From NCBI GenBank assembly GCA_030826765.1, contig JAUUDM010000021.1:1-45918 (forward strand): DNA of 45,918 nt, written 5' to 3'. The notes under the pieces were generated by a model. That model had not been told where the DNA came from and did not search any database. It saw only the letters and a program-made list of their open reading frames with translations. The position numbers were made by a program, and so were the translations under genes. Position 1 is the stretch's first letter. Each line of letters opens with the position of its first letter. Shown piece by piece: positions 8,948 through 17,448 of this stretch. Origin of the DNA: Nautiliales bacterium. Lineage in GTDB: Bacteria > Campylobacterota > Campylobacteria > Campylobacterales > JAADDX01.

Positions 8948-9916
8948 TTGCAATATTTAAACGATTTTAGCCATATTTATGTAGAAGAAGATATAAAAAA
9001 CAATCCATTTACAAAAGAGATTTTATCTAAATTTCCAAAAGCAGAAATTATAGAAATAGAGCATTACAAAGATAAATTTAACCCCTATTCACAAAATTTT
9101 CGCGCACAAAAAAATTCTCAAAAACTAATTTTAGCCCAAAAAGAACCACCATTTTTATACGAAGCAAGTGATTTAATTCAAAAACAAGATAAAAATTTTT
9201 TATATACAACTCCTATGCTTAATTGCATTTATGATTGTCATTATTGTTTCTTACAAGGAATGTATCCAAGCAGTAATGTAGTTTTATTTGTTAATTTAGA
9301 AGATTTTTTTGATGAAGTAGAAAAATATCTAAAAACACATAATAATTTATTTTTATCAATTTCATACGATACTGATATTTTAGCAGTTGAAAACATATTT
9401 GGAATTGCAAAAAAATGGATAGAATTTGCAAAAGATAAACCTCTTAAAATAGAAATTAGAACAAAAGCAGTAAATGTTGAAAAACTACCTTTAAATGAAA
9501 ATGTTATTTTATCTTTTTCACTCTCTCCTGATGAAGTAGTTTCAAAATATGAACTAAAAACCCCAAATTTAAATCAAAGAATCAAGGCTATAAAAAAAGT
9601 TATTGCAAAAGGTTACAAACCATCTATTGCTATAGACCCTATAATAAAAATTCCTAACTACAAAAAAATTTATAAAGAAATGATTGATAAAATTTTCACT
9701 GAAATAAATCCAAAAGATATAGAAAGTATAATTTTTGGAACTTTTAGAATGAATTCGACTCAATTTAAAACTATTAAAAAATCATTGGTTAGTGACTTAA
9801 TGTATTATCCTTATAAAATAGAAAATAAAAAAGTTCTTTATGAAGATGATAAAGAAATAATTGAATATTTTAAAGAGATTTTAAGTAATTATAAGGAGAA
9901 ATTATTCTATGTATAG
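8948..9916 (+). CDS. Spore photoproduct lyase-like radical SAM protein
   Basis: The 322-residue protein has a radical SAM cluster motif C-x3-C-x2-C (Cys 93, 97, 100, within LNCIYDCHYCFLQG) in the setting typical of the SPL family. RTKAVNVEKL and the SPDEVVSKYE and RIKAIKKVIAKGY regions also fit. SPL repairs the thymine spore photoproduct, but this organism type does not sporulate. The second-shell Cys that donates hydrogen in Bacillus SPL (Cys141) appears replaced: the matching stretch reads SYDTDILAVE and the protein has no further cysteine. The substrate is therefore open. TTG 8948 follows AAAGGA; the stop overlaps the next gene by 8 bases. Confidence 0.82.
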   Translation: MQYLNDFSHIYVEEDIKNNPFTKEILSKFPKAEIIEIEHYKDKFNPYSQNFRAQKNSQKLILAQKEPPFLYEASDLIQKQDKNFLYTTPMLNCIYDCHYCFLQGMYPSSNVVLFVNLEDFFDEVEKYLKTHNNLFLSISYDTDILAVENIFGIAKKWIEFAKDKPLKIEIRTKAVNVEKLPLNENVILSFSLSPDEVVSKYELKTPNLNQRIKAIKKVIAKGYKPSIAIDPIIKIPNYKKIYKEMIDKIFTEINPKDIESIIFGTFRMNSTQFKTIKKSLVSDLMYYPYKIENKKVLYEDDKEIIEYFKEILSNYKEKLFYV

Positions 9917-10559
9917 TGCAGTCGTTACTGGTGCTAGCAGTGGAATTGGTAAAGCAATAGCTGATTATTTAGAAAAAGAATATAAAGTTTATAGAGTTTC
10001 AAAAAGTGATGGAATTGATTTAAGTGATATTAAAAGTTTAGAAAAATTAGAATTTATAAAAGATAAAAATATTAAAATCCTTGTAAATGCTGCAGGAATT
10101 GGCATCTTTAAACCACACGAAGAGATAAAAGTTGAAGAAATTACAAATTTAATAAATATAAATTTAACTGCACCAATTATTTTAAGCAAACTTTTACTTA
10201 GAACCCTTAAAAAAAATCAAGGATATATTTTTAATATAACTTCTATTGAAGCATTAAGATTTTCAAAATTTTCTGCACTCTACACTGCTACAAAAGCTGG
10301 ACTTAGAAGTTTTAGTATGAGTTTGTTTGAAGAAGTGAGAAAAGATGTAAAGGTAATCTCAATAAATCCAGATATTACAAAAACAAATTTTTTTGACAAA
10401 CTTTCATTTAGTTATGATAATGACGAACTTGCTTATATCGAGCCTGAATGTATAGTAGATGTAATAAAACATTGTTTAAATACAAGAGAAGGGACGATAA
10501 TTGAAGATATTACAATTCGCCCTAAACTCATAAAAATTAAAAAAATAAAAAGAAAGTAA
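9909..10559 (+). CDS. Short-chain dehydrogenase/reductase
   Basis: A classical SDR of 216 residues, slightly short for the family. The dinucleotide-binding motif TGASSGIG is at 7-14 and NAAG at about 60-63. The catalytic Ser (about 112) and YxxxK (Tyr 125, Lys 129) are present, followed by PDITKT, the variant of the usual PGxxxT. The cytosolic NAD(P)-dependent substrate is unknown. AAGGAG precedes the ATG at 9909, which lies in the end of the radical SAM gene. It closes the uup-to-SDR run and converges on the LPP20 gene with a 5-base gap. Confidence 0.9.
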   Translation: MYSAVVTGASSGIGKAIADYLEKEYKVYRVSKSDGIDLSDIKSLEKLEFIKDKNIKILVNAAGIGIFKPHEEIKVEEITNLININLTAPIILSKLLLRTLKKNQGYIFNITSIEALRFSKFSALYTATKAGLRSFSMSLFEEVRKDVKVISINPDITKTNFFDKLSFSYDNDELAYIEPECIVDVIKHCLNTREGTIIEDITIRPKLIKIKKIKRK

Positions 10560-10564
10560 AATAA

Positions 10565-11503
10565 TTACTTCAAATTTAAAAATTTCTCAAGAGATAACTT
10601 TTTAATATCATTAAATAAATATCCATTTACACTTGAATGTGGCGTAGTAACAACTTTAAAAAAGTTACTTCCTATCGTATTATTTTTATACTTTACATTC
10701 ATATAAATTTGATATATAACCAAGTTCATATATGAAGAAGAATTCTTTTTATTTACATTTATTTCTAATCTAATATCACTTCTTCCTATTTTAATACCTT
10801 TATTTGTCAGATATTTTTTAATATCTTCAGCAAATATATAATTATTTGATTTTATTTGTATATGAATACTGTTTTTTAAACTATCTAATCTATTTTGAAC
10901 TTTATTTATAAAAGATAAATAAGATTTTTCATTAAAACTATTATTCATTACTTTTAATATAGAAATATAATTTTTTTCTTTTTGTATTTTTTTTAATAAT
11001 TTTTGTAAATCAACAAATTGATTTAATAAATTTTCATTAGAAATAATATGATACTCATTTTGATACTCTTTAAATCTATTATCAAGTTGATTTTTTACAT
11101 TTTCATATAATTTATTAATATCAACTCTTACTAATACAAAAAATTTATCAAAACTTTGTTTCTGAACTTTTATTAAATCATAATTTGATACTTCAAATTT
11201 TTTAACAGTTGCTTTTATATTATTTACACTATTTTTATTATACAAACCACCACCAAAAGACTCACTTTTAGTTTCAAAATTTGAAGAAATAGTAACACTA
11301 TATCTTGATATAAAATTATTTAAAGCATTTAAAACCGCTTCTTTTTTATCTACTCCACTACCTGTAACATATACAAATTGTTGAGTACTTTTAGGGGGAT
11401 TTAAATACCAATTAGGAATAGGTTTTGGCTTTGAAACATAAACATTATGATTTCCACATCCTACTAATAAAAACAAAAAGAAAAAGGGAAGAAATCTTTT
11501 CAT
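10565..11503 (-). CDS. LPP20-family lipoprotein
   Basis: 312 residues with a short hydrophobic signal ending in the lipobox LVGC (Cys about 16), so a likely outer-membrane or periplasmic lipoprotein. The segment PNWYLNPP...FVYVTGSGVDKKEAVLNAL is typical of the LPP20 domain named after the Helicobacter pylori antigen. The remaining two thirds is Lys/Asn-rich without other motifs I recognise. It starts one base after the CsgG-like lipoprotein gene ends, so the two form an operon and probably work together in the envelope; the precise role is not known. Confidence 0.78.
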   Translation of the reverse strand: MKRFLPFFFLFLLVGCGNHNVYVSKPKPIPNWYLNPPKSTQQFVYVTGSGVDKKEAVLNALNNFISRYSVTISSNFETKSESFGGGLYNKNSVNNIKATVKKFEVSNYDLIKVQKQSFDKFFVLVRVDINKLYENVKNQLDNRFKEYQNEYHIISNENLLNQFVDLQKLLKKIQKEKNYISILKVMNNSFNEKSYLSFINKVQNRLDSLKNSIHIQIKSNNYIFAEDIKKYLTNKGIKIGRSDIRLEINVNKKNSSSYMNLVIYQIYMNVKYKNNTIGSNFFKVVTTPHSSVNGYLFNDIKKLSLEKFLNLK

Positions 11504-11504
11504 T

Positions 11505-12536
11505 TTAAATTTGTCCTTTTAATTTTTGTCTTTTCTCAATCATTTTTTTAATTCTTTTAATTGCATGATCTACTAATTCACTTGGCTCTGCACCAGTATC
11601 AGTAATAATTTTATCAGCTAAATTATATGCCGCTTGTGCTTCTTTTAATTTACCTAAAGCTTCTTCTACTAAACCTAAATCATATGCAACTTCATAAGAT
11701 TGTTCATTTGTTTGTTCATTTAATTTTTTTAAAATATGTTCTGCTTTTTTTATTCTTCCATGTTCAATATAAGTTAAAGCATTGTTAAACATTTTTTCTT
11801 GTCTATCATTCAAATCAACACTTTTCACTTTATCCATTAGTTCTACTCTCATAATTACATAATGAGGAGCTACTCTATTTACATATTCAGTTGAAGCTTC
11901 ATCTGCTAAATCATTAAGAGCTTCATTTGACGTTTTAATCTTTCCAATTCCAAAGAATCCTCCATCTTTACAACTATCAGCTTGATAATTTTTTGTAATA
12001 TCAACTGCATCTACTACTTGTCCACTATTTACATCAATCGCATTAATTGAAGCATTAAATGTAGCACTCGCTGTTTGACAAGTTACATAAACTGTTTTAT
12101 AATATGCACATCCATGTTTAGTATAACTTGCACATCTTTCTTCTGGTTTTTTATAACTTCCATCTTTTTTACTTGTTTTAACATTACCTGTAATAAGCAC
12201 TTGTGCCCCTGCTAATTTACCTAATTTAGCTGCTTTATTCCCAACTAAATCACTTGATTGAAATCTTAATTCTTTTAAAACACTACCTATTCTGTCTCTA
12301 TTAACAACTTTAAAATAAGGTTTATTGTTAACTCTTACATTTGCTAGTTTTGTCTCTAATCTACCACTAAAATTAACATTGTCATTTTTAAATGGAAGAA
12401 CTGCTAAATCTCTCTTTTTTGTTAATGTATCAATCTCAGCTGGAAGTTGTGCTTTTATAGTAACTTTTTTGGCACTACATCCTAAAAATGAAATTCCTAT
12501 AATACCTGTTAATGCAATTAAAGCATATTTTTTCAT
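11505..12536 (-). CDS. CsgG-like lipoprotein with TPR-like C-terminus
   Basis: The 343-residue protein has a signal peptide with lipobox FLGC (Cys about 20). Residues ~40-220 resemble the CsgG/LpoB-type fold: RDLAVLPFKNDN, a VVNRDRIGSVLKEL block and AKLGKLAGAQVLITGNV. The C-terminal ~90 residues look like two TPR helices (NALTYIEHGRIKKAEHIL, AYDLGLVEEALGKLKEA). Several cysteines cluster at about 135-155 and 190, possibly disulphide bonded. CsgG forms the curli secretion pore and LpoB activates a penicillin-binding protein; no curli genes are nearby, so a pore role is not supported. A strong AAGGAG precedes the ATG. Confidence 0.72.
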   Translation of the reverse strand: MKKYALIALTGIIGISFLGCSAKKVTIKAQLPAEIDTLTKKRDLAVLPFKNDNVNFSGRLETKLANVRVNNKPYFKVVNRDRIGSVLKELRFQSSDLVGNKAAKLGKLAGAQVLITGNVKTSKKDGSYKKPEERCASYTKHGCAYYKTVYVTCQTASATFNASINAIDVNSGQVVDAVDITKNYQADSCKDGGFFGIGKIKTSNEALNDLADEASTEYVNRVAPHYVIMRVELMDKVKSVDLNDRQEKMFNNALTYIEHGRIKKAEHILKKLNEQTNEQSYEVAYDLGLVEEALGKLKEAQAAYNLADKIITDTGAEPSELVDHAIKRIKKMIEKRQKLKGQI

Positions 12537-12601
12537 ACTTTCTCCTTTTTTATTTTTTAAACCTAATTTTACTTATTTTTATTAAAAAAATCAATAAAAT
12601 T

Positions 12602-12802
12602 TTAATTATTAAAGAAATTAAAAATAAAACTCAAAACTATACTTATTAAAATCATAGAAATTATAGGAAAATAAAAAGAAAAATTCTCTTTTTGTATTAT
12701 TATATCACCAGGTAAATGAAATAAAGGAAAATTTTTAAAAAATATCAAAAAAAGTCCAATCAAAATAAACGCTATTCCTAAAAATATAAATATTTTACCC
12801 AT
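12602..12802 (-). CDS. DUF2905 family small membrane protein
   Basis: A 66-residue protein of two hydrophobic helices separated by FPLFHLPGDIIIQKENFSFYFPI. The LPGDI and FYFPI signatures are those of the DUF2905 family of two-helix membrane proteins of unknown function. Its ATG overlaps the nspC stop by one base, implying translational coupling. The CsgG-like gene downstream has its own likely promoter in the 65-base gap. Confidence 0.85.
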   Translation of the reverse strand: MGKIFIFLGIAFILIGLFLIFFKNFPLFHLPGDIIIQKENFSFYFPIISMILISIVLSFIFNFFNN

Positions 12803-13905
12803 TATGAAAGCCTATTTTTATAATCTTCAAAATGAAATTCTCTAACTATCCATAATTTTCCGTTTTTTCTTTTATATCCAATTGAAGGCATTCTAACTCC
12901 ATTAAAGTGAGTGTTTTTTACCATTGTATAATGAATCATATCTTCAAAAATAATTTTATCCCCTATTTTTAACTCTTCATCAAAGCTATAATCTCCAATA
13001 ATATCACCACTCAAACAAGTATTTCCACCAAGTCTGTAAGTATATTTTTTTTCATTTGGCTTACCTGCACCTCTAACTTCTGCTCGATACGGCATCGCAA
13101 GGACATCAGGCATATGAGCTTCGGCACTTGTATCAAGAATAGCTATTTTCATACCATTATCTACAATATCAAGCACACTTGCAACTAAATATCCAGTTTG
13201 CCACCCTACAGCTTCTCCTGGTTCGAGTATCACTTCAACATCATATTTTTCTTTGAATCTTTTAATTATTTCAATTAATTCATCTACATCATAATCCACT
13301 CTTGTAATATGATGACCTCCTCCGAAATTTACCCATTTCATTTGATAAAGATATTTACCAAATTTCTCTTCAACCCCTTCTAAAACTTTAATCAAAGGTT
13401 TCGTGTCTTGCTCACAAAGAGTATGAAAATGAAGACCATCTACTCCATCTAATAAATCTTCTCTGAAATTTTTTATAGTTACTCCCATTCTACTAAATGG
13501 AGCACAAGGGTCATAAAGCGCTACAGGAGATGAGCTAACTTCAGGATTAATTCTAATTCCAATTTCAGCTTTTCCTAAAACTCTATTTTTAAATCTAACT
13601 AATTGATTAAATGAATTAAAAATTACTTTATCGCTAATCTCGGCTATTTCATCAATTTCATCATCTTTATATGCTGGAGAATAAGTATCTACTTCCCAAT
13701 CTTTCATATTAGCGAGTTTTGCTTCCCAAAGCCCACTACAAGTAGCACCACTTAGATATTTTTCAAGCAAATCAAAAGTTGACCACATTGCAAAACCTTT
13801 GAGTGCTACTAAAATTTTACAACCAGCCTCTTTTTGAACTCTATCTAAAATTTTTAAATTTTTTTCTAATAATTCTTCTTCACAGATATAAATAGGAGTT
13901 TTCAT
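12802..13905 (-). CDS. nspC: Carboxynorspermidine decarboxylase
   Basis: PLP enzyme of 367 residues that decarboxylates carboxyspermidine or carboxynorspermidine, the last step of the alternative spermidine pathway common in Campylobacterota. The N-terminal ALKGFAMW carries the PLP-binding Lys, HFHTLCEQ and NFGGGHHITR form the barrel, and EPGEAVGW is the phosphate/PLP region. The C-terminal CLSGDIIGDY contributes the family's active-site Cys-Asp region. Length is normal. It overlaps the upstream glycosylase-like gene by 4 bases. The partner carboxynorspermidine dehydrogenase is not in this window. Confidence 0.93.
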   Translation of the reverse strand: MKTPIYICEEELLEKNLKILDRVQKEAGCKILVALKGFAMWSTFDLLEKYLSGATCSGLWEAKLANMKDWEVDTYSPAYKDDEIDEIAEISDKVIFNSFNQLVRFKNRVLGKAEIGIRINPEVSSSPVALYDPCAPFSRMGVTIKNFREDLLDGVDGLHFHTLCEQDTKPLIKVLEGVEEKFGKYLYQMKWVNFGGGHHITRVDYDVDELIEIIKRFKEKYDVEVILEPGEAVGWQTGYLVASVLDIVDNGMKIAILDTSAEAHMPDVLAMPYRAEVRGAGKPNEKKYTYRLGGNTCLSGDIIGDYSFDEELKIGDKIIFEDMIHYTMVKNTHFNGVRMPSIGYKRKNGKLWIVREFHFEDYKNRLS

Positions 13906-14396
13906 AAATTTCCTTTATTGATATTTGATGTAATTATACTAAAATACTCTTTTAGTTTATCTTCATATTTCATTTTTGCATAGGCTGGCGAAGGACTTGG
14001 AAGATAAGCAGTTGGAAACTTTATATTTAATTTTTTAAATAACTTTTCAGCAGTTTTAGATGTAAAAGCAATCAATTTAATATTTGGATATTTTTTCAAA
14101 AGTGAGGCAATATCATTTAATTCTATATCTTTAAGAGATGAATCAAGTGAATTTTTTCTATTTGCACCTTTTACCACATCCCAAAGAGCAATTTTATGTT
14201 TTTTTAGTAAATTTATTTTTTCGTCAATCGTTTTTGGTCTTTTTTCTTTAAAGGTATCTGCTAAAAGAGGGAAAAATTGATTTCTTGGATGTGAATAATA
14301 AAAGTTATTTTCAAATGATTTAATAGAAGGAAAAGTCCCTAATATTAAAATTTCACTATTTTTATCAATTAATGGTTTGAAAGGATGATACTCCAT
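13902..14396 (-). CDS. Hypoxanthine-DNA glycosylase-like protein (uracil-DNA glycosylase superfamily, family 6)
   Basis: About 164 residues. The N-terminal ILILGTFPSIKSFENNFYYSHPRNQFFPLLA is the signature of the family 6 branch of the UDG superfamily, members of which excise deaminated adenine (hypoxanthine) from DNA. A C-terminal LPSPSPAYA matches the second superfamily motif. I chose the ATG at 14396 (AAGG upstream) over the in-frame ATG at 14426. It overlaps nspC by 4 bases and shares a divergent promoter region with moaC. Activity on hypoxanthine rather than uracil is inferred from the family. Confidence 0.8.
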   Translation of the reverse strand: MEYHPFKPLIDKNSEILILGTFPSIKSFENNFYYSHPRNQFFPLLADTFKEKRPKTIDEKINLLKKHKIALWDVVKGANRKNSLDSSLKDIELNDIASLLKKYPNIKLIAFTSKTAEKLFKKLNIKFPTAYLPSPSPAYAKMKYEDKLKEYFSIITSNINKGNL

Positions 14397-14409
14397 AACG
14401 AGCCTTTTT

Positions 14410-14425
14410 TGATATAATTTTATCA
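14410..14425. promoter_or_regulatory. Overlapping divergent -10 elements (moaC / glycosylase-like gene)
   Basis: On the + strand TGA-TATAAT (TATAAT 14413-14418) faces moaC. On the - strand TGA-TAAAAT (TAAAAT 14417-14422) faces the glycosylase-like gene. The two -10 boxes share two bases, so one RNA polymerase should exclude the other. Confidence 0.6.
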
Positions 14426-14454
14426 AATTTGTTTAAAATAAAAAAAGGGAAAAA

Positions 14455-14919
14455 ATGCTAACACATATAAATGAAAACAACAATCCAAAAATGGTAAATG
14501 TAGGAGATAAAGATATCACAAAAAGAGTTGCCAAAGTAAGTGGCAAAATTTTTATGAAACAAGAAACAAAAACAAGAATTTTAAATGATAATCTAAAAAA
14601 AGGTGCAGTTTTACAAACAGCTATAATTGCGGCTATTATGGGAAGTAAAAAAACAAGCGAACTTATTCCAATGTGTCATAACATTTTAATAGATGGTGTT
14701 GATGTTGATATAGAAGAGATAGAAAACGGATTTGAACTATTTGTAACAGCGTCAACTACTGCAAAAACTGGAATTGAAATGGAAGCGATAGTTGCTTGCT
14801 CTATTGGACTTGCTACAATTTATGATATGGCAAAAGCAATCGATAGAGAAATGGTAATAAGTGATATTAAACTACTTCATAAAAGTGGTGGAAAAAGTGG
14901 GACTTTTGAAAGAAAATAA
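14455..14919 (+). CDS. moaC: Cyclic pyranopterin monophosphate synthase MoaC
   Basis: Converts the GTP-derived 3',8-cyclo intermediate into cyclic pyranopterin monophosphate in molybdenum cofactor synthesis. The 154-residue product has the expected MVNVGDKDITKRVA, IPMCHNI, GIEMEA and DMAKA blocks and the KSGGKSG tail. Length matches the family. The AAAGGG site precedes the ATG. It overlaps mobA and so begins a short Mo-cofactor operon; the radical SAM partner MoaA is not in this window. Confidence 0.97.
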   Translation: MLTHINENNNPKMVNVGDKDITKRVAKVSGKIFMKQETKTRILNDNLKKGAVLQTAIIAAIMGSKKTSELIPMCHNILIDGVDVDIEEIENGFELFVTASTTAKTGIEMEAIVACSIGLATIYDMAKAIDREMVISDIKLLHKSGGKSGTFERK

Positions 14920-15427
14920 GATAGTTTGTGTAATTTTAGCTGGAGGTAAAAGCAGCCGTTTTAAAAGTGATAAATCTCGCTTGAAAATTGGCTCAAAAAC
15001 TCTAACTCATTATCAATATAAAAAATATTCTAAAATATTTAAAAAAGTCTATATCTCTTCTAAAAAAGATAAATGGGGGCTAAAAAATATAGTTTATGAT
15101 AAATATAAACTTTATACCCCTATTTTCGCACTTATAAAACTAATTCAAAAATTTAATTATATATTTGTAATTCCAGTAGATGTGCCACTTTTAAGCCAAA
15201 ACTCAATAAAAAAACTTTTAAAAACAGAAACTATTTCTTGTAACTCTCCTTTCATTGGAGTTTATTCAAGAAAAGATTTAAAATTTTTAAAAAATAATAT
15301 AAAAAAAGGAAACCTTTCTCCTCGTTTTGGTAAAAAATGTATAGAAATTAATGAAAAAGAACTAATTAATTTAAATTATAAAAATGAGTATAATAAATAT
15401 AGATTTGAAATAAAAAAGCTTAAATAA
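14906..15427 (+). CDS. mobA: Molybdenum cofactor guanylyltransferase MobA (start uncertain)
   Basis: Adds GMP to molybdopterin to give the guanine dinucleotide cofactor. The protein (about 173 residues) has CVILAGGKSSRF at the N-terminus, the nucleotide-binding loop, and VIPVDVPLL, where the Asp binds metal. It is somewhat shorter and more Lys-rich than E. coli MobA. The start is ambiguous: the frame opens at GTG 14861 with further GTG/TTG codons at 14885, 14888, 14897 and 14906. I chose TTG 14906, which sits just before the conserved core. The gene overlaps moaC in every case, so the two are co-expressed. Confidence 0.82.
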   Translation: MKENKIVCVILAGGKSSRFKSDKSRLKIGSKTLTHYQYKKYSKIFKKVYISSKKDKWGLKNIVYDKYKLYTPIFALIKLIQKFNYIFVIPVDVPLLSQNSIKKLLKTETISCNSPFIGVYSRKDLKFLKNNIKKGNLSPRFGKKCIEINEKELINLNYKNEYNKYRFEIKKLK

Positions 15428-15448
15428 AAGCCAAAAAGGCTTTAAGCT
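15417..15448 (-). terminator. Terminator hairpin between feoB and mobA
   Basis: AAAGCC (15427-15432) and GGCTTT (15438-15443) form a 6-bp stem around AAAAA, with outer AGCTTA/TAAGCT pairing. On the minus strand it is followed by T-rich sequence, including a T6 run, suiting termination of the feo operon. The + strand side has no T-run, so use by mobA is less likely. Confidence 0.6.
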
Positions 15449-17448
15449 AAGATATGATAAGCGATAAATGCCATTATCCAAGCAAAAACATTCGGATAAA
15501 TTGTATAGAATGTTCTCCACGCCCACTGAGGAACTTCTGCATAAAATGTCCCCATAGCAGCTAAACAAGGAGAATAGAACATCACAATTATTATCATCGC
15601 TACTGCTGTTGCGAATGAAACTTGTTTTTTTATTGTAGTGCTAAGTTTTTCATCATCAGAATGATATAAAACTGCCATAGTTGAAACTACTGTCTCTTTT
15701 GCAGCAAATCCTGAAAGTAATGCAACTGTCTCTTTCCATCCCATTCCAATAGGTTTAAAAATTGGCTCAATTGTTTTACCAATATCAGCTAAATAACTAT
15801 GTTCTAAAATATAACTTTGTTGATTTTCTGGTGCTATTTTTTCTAACTCTTTTTGATTAACTGGATAACTACTTAAAAACCATATAGTAAATGCAGCAAC
15901 GGCAATAAATGTTCCCGCTTTTTTAAGATACATTTTTGTTTTAATCCATAAATCAAATAAAATTCCTTTAATTGAAGGGAATCTATATTTTGGCATTTCC
16001 ATTACAAATGGTTCAGGCTCACCCTTAAAAAGTGTCATTCTTAAAACTTTTGCAACAATAAGTCCCATTAAAGCACCACCAACATAAATAGCAAACATTA
16101 CATTTCCTTGCACTTCTGGTGCAAAAAATGCTCCAACTAAAAGCACATAAATAGGAAGTCTTGCTCCACAACTCATAAATCCTAAAACTAACATAGTTAT
16201 TAGTCTATCTTTTGGATTTTTAAGAGTTCTTGCTGCCATATAAGCGGGAACTGTACATCCAAATCCACTAACTAACGGCACGAAACTTTTTCCTTGAAGT
16301 CCAAAATGTTTCAAAACTCCATCCATAACATAACTTGCTCTTGCCATATAACCAGTTTGTTCAAGTAAATTAATTCCTAAAAATAGAATTAAGATATTTG
16401 GTAAAAACATAACAACTGCGTCAATTGCTGGAATAACACCTTCAACTAAGGCATTTTTTACAAATCCTTCTGGAAGTAATCCACCTACCCAGTCACCAAA
16501 TGCTCCAAATCCAGCGTCAATATAATCCATAGGAATATTTCCTAAAACAAATGTTGTTTGAAAAACAACCCACATAAAAAACAAAAATATAGGAAATCCT
16601 AAAATTGGATGAATTAAAATATTATCAATTTTTTCTGTTAAAGTCTCTTTTTTTGCTGTTTTTGATACCTGTTTTGATACACCTTTTGCAAGAGCATATC
16701 TCTCATCTGCAAAAACTGTTTTTGTATCATCTTCATTTGCTTCAATTTTCAGATTATTTTTTATCTCTTTTAATTTTGGCATAAGTTCCACATACCAAGG
16801 CTTTTCGTGAACAATTTTATAAATATCTTCATCTTCTTCAAGTAATCTAATTGCTACAAATCTTTTATCAAATTTTTCACATTTTATGAATTCAATCAAA
16901 TCTACTATCGCTTCTTCTACAAATTCACTATATTGAATATTTGGCAGTTTTTTATTTTCATAAGTATCAATTACTGCATTAAAAAGTTCTTCTAAACCAA
17001 ATTTTTCTTTTGCAGATACATTTACTGCATTTATATTTGTTAAAATTGAAAATTTTTTAGCATCTATTTCACCACCATTTTTACTAACCTCATCATACAT
17101 ATTAAATGCGCATACCATTGGTTTATTCATATCAGCCACACTAAAACTAAAAGCTAAACCTCTCTCAAGTTGATTTGCATCTAATACATTTAAAATAACA
17201 TCATACTCTTCTTCAAGTAGATATTTTTTAGATACTTCTTCTTCTGGTGTATAAGTATTAAATGAATAAAATCCTGGTAAATCTATGATTTTAAGGTGAT
17301 AATCCCCTCTTTTAAATTCAACCTCTTTTTTATCTACAGTAACTCCAGAAAAGTTACCCACGTGTAAAGTCGCGCCTGAAATTGAATTAATTAAATGACT
17401 TTTCCCAACGTTTGGTTGACCAACTAAGGCTATTTTTATCTCTTTCAT
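15442..17448 (-). CDS. feoB: Ferrous iron transporter FeoB
   Basis: GTP-dependent Fe(II) transporter of the inner membrane, 668 residues (shorter than the ~770 of E. coli FeoB). The N-terminal G domain has GQPNVGKS, VTVDKKE, DLPGFYSF and NMYDE. A helical linker (~170-270) leads to a polytopic membrane core with two Gate regions. The conserved Cys of GFGCTVPAYMAARTL and the SCGARLPIYV and PCLAAMGTF motifs are present. Its ATG overlaps the upstream FeoA-fusion gene by 4 bases, so expression is coupled to it. A terminator hairpin overlaps the stop. Confidence 0.96.
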   Translation of the reverse strand: MKEIKIALVGQPNVGKSHLINSISGATLHVGNFSGVTVDKKEVEFKRGDYHLKIIDLPGFYSFNTYTPEEEVSKKYLLEEEYDVILNVLDANQLERGLAFSFSVADMNKPMVCAFNMYDEVSKNGGEIDAKKFSILTNINAVNVSAKEKFGLEELFNAVIDTYENKKLPNIQYSEFVEEAIVDLIEFIKCEKFDKRFVAIRLLEEDEDIYKIVHEKPWYVELMPKLKEIKNNLKIEANEDDTKTVFADERYALAKGVSKQVSKTAKKETLTEKIDNILIHPILGFPIFLFFMWVVFQTTFVLGNIPMDYIDAGFGAFGDWVGGLLPEGFVKNALVEGVIPAIDAVVMFLPNILILFLGINLLEQTGYMARASYVMDGVLKHFGLQGKSFVPLVSGFGCTVPAYMAARTLKNPKDRLITMLVLGFMSCGARLPIYVLLVGAFFAPEVQGNVMFAIYVGGALMGLIVAKVLRMTLFKGEPEPFVMEMPKYRFPSIKGILFDLWIKTKMYLKKAGTFIAVAAFTIWFLSSYPVNQKELEKIAPENQQSYILEHSYLADIGKTIEPIFKPIGMGWKETVALLSGFAAKETVVSTMAVLYHSDDEKLSTTIKKQVSFATAVAMIIIVMFYSPCLAAMGTFYAEVPQWAWRTFYTIYPNVFAWIMAFIAYHILA

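Noticed and set aside
12325-12585. An 86-codon + strand frame over the start of the CsgG-like gene
   Set aside because: It is antisense to a well-supported lipoprotein signal and N-terminal domain, with no recognisable motif.
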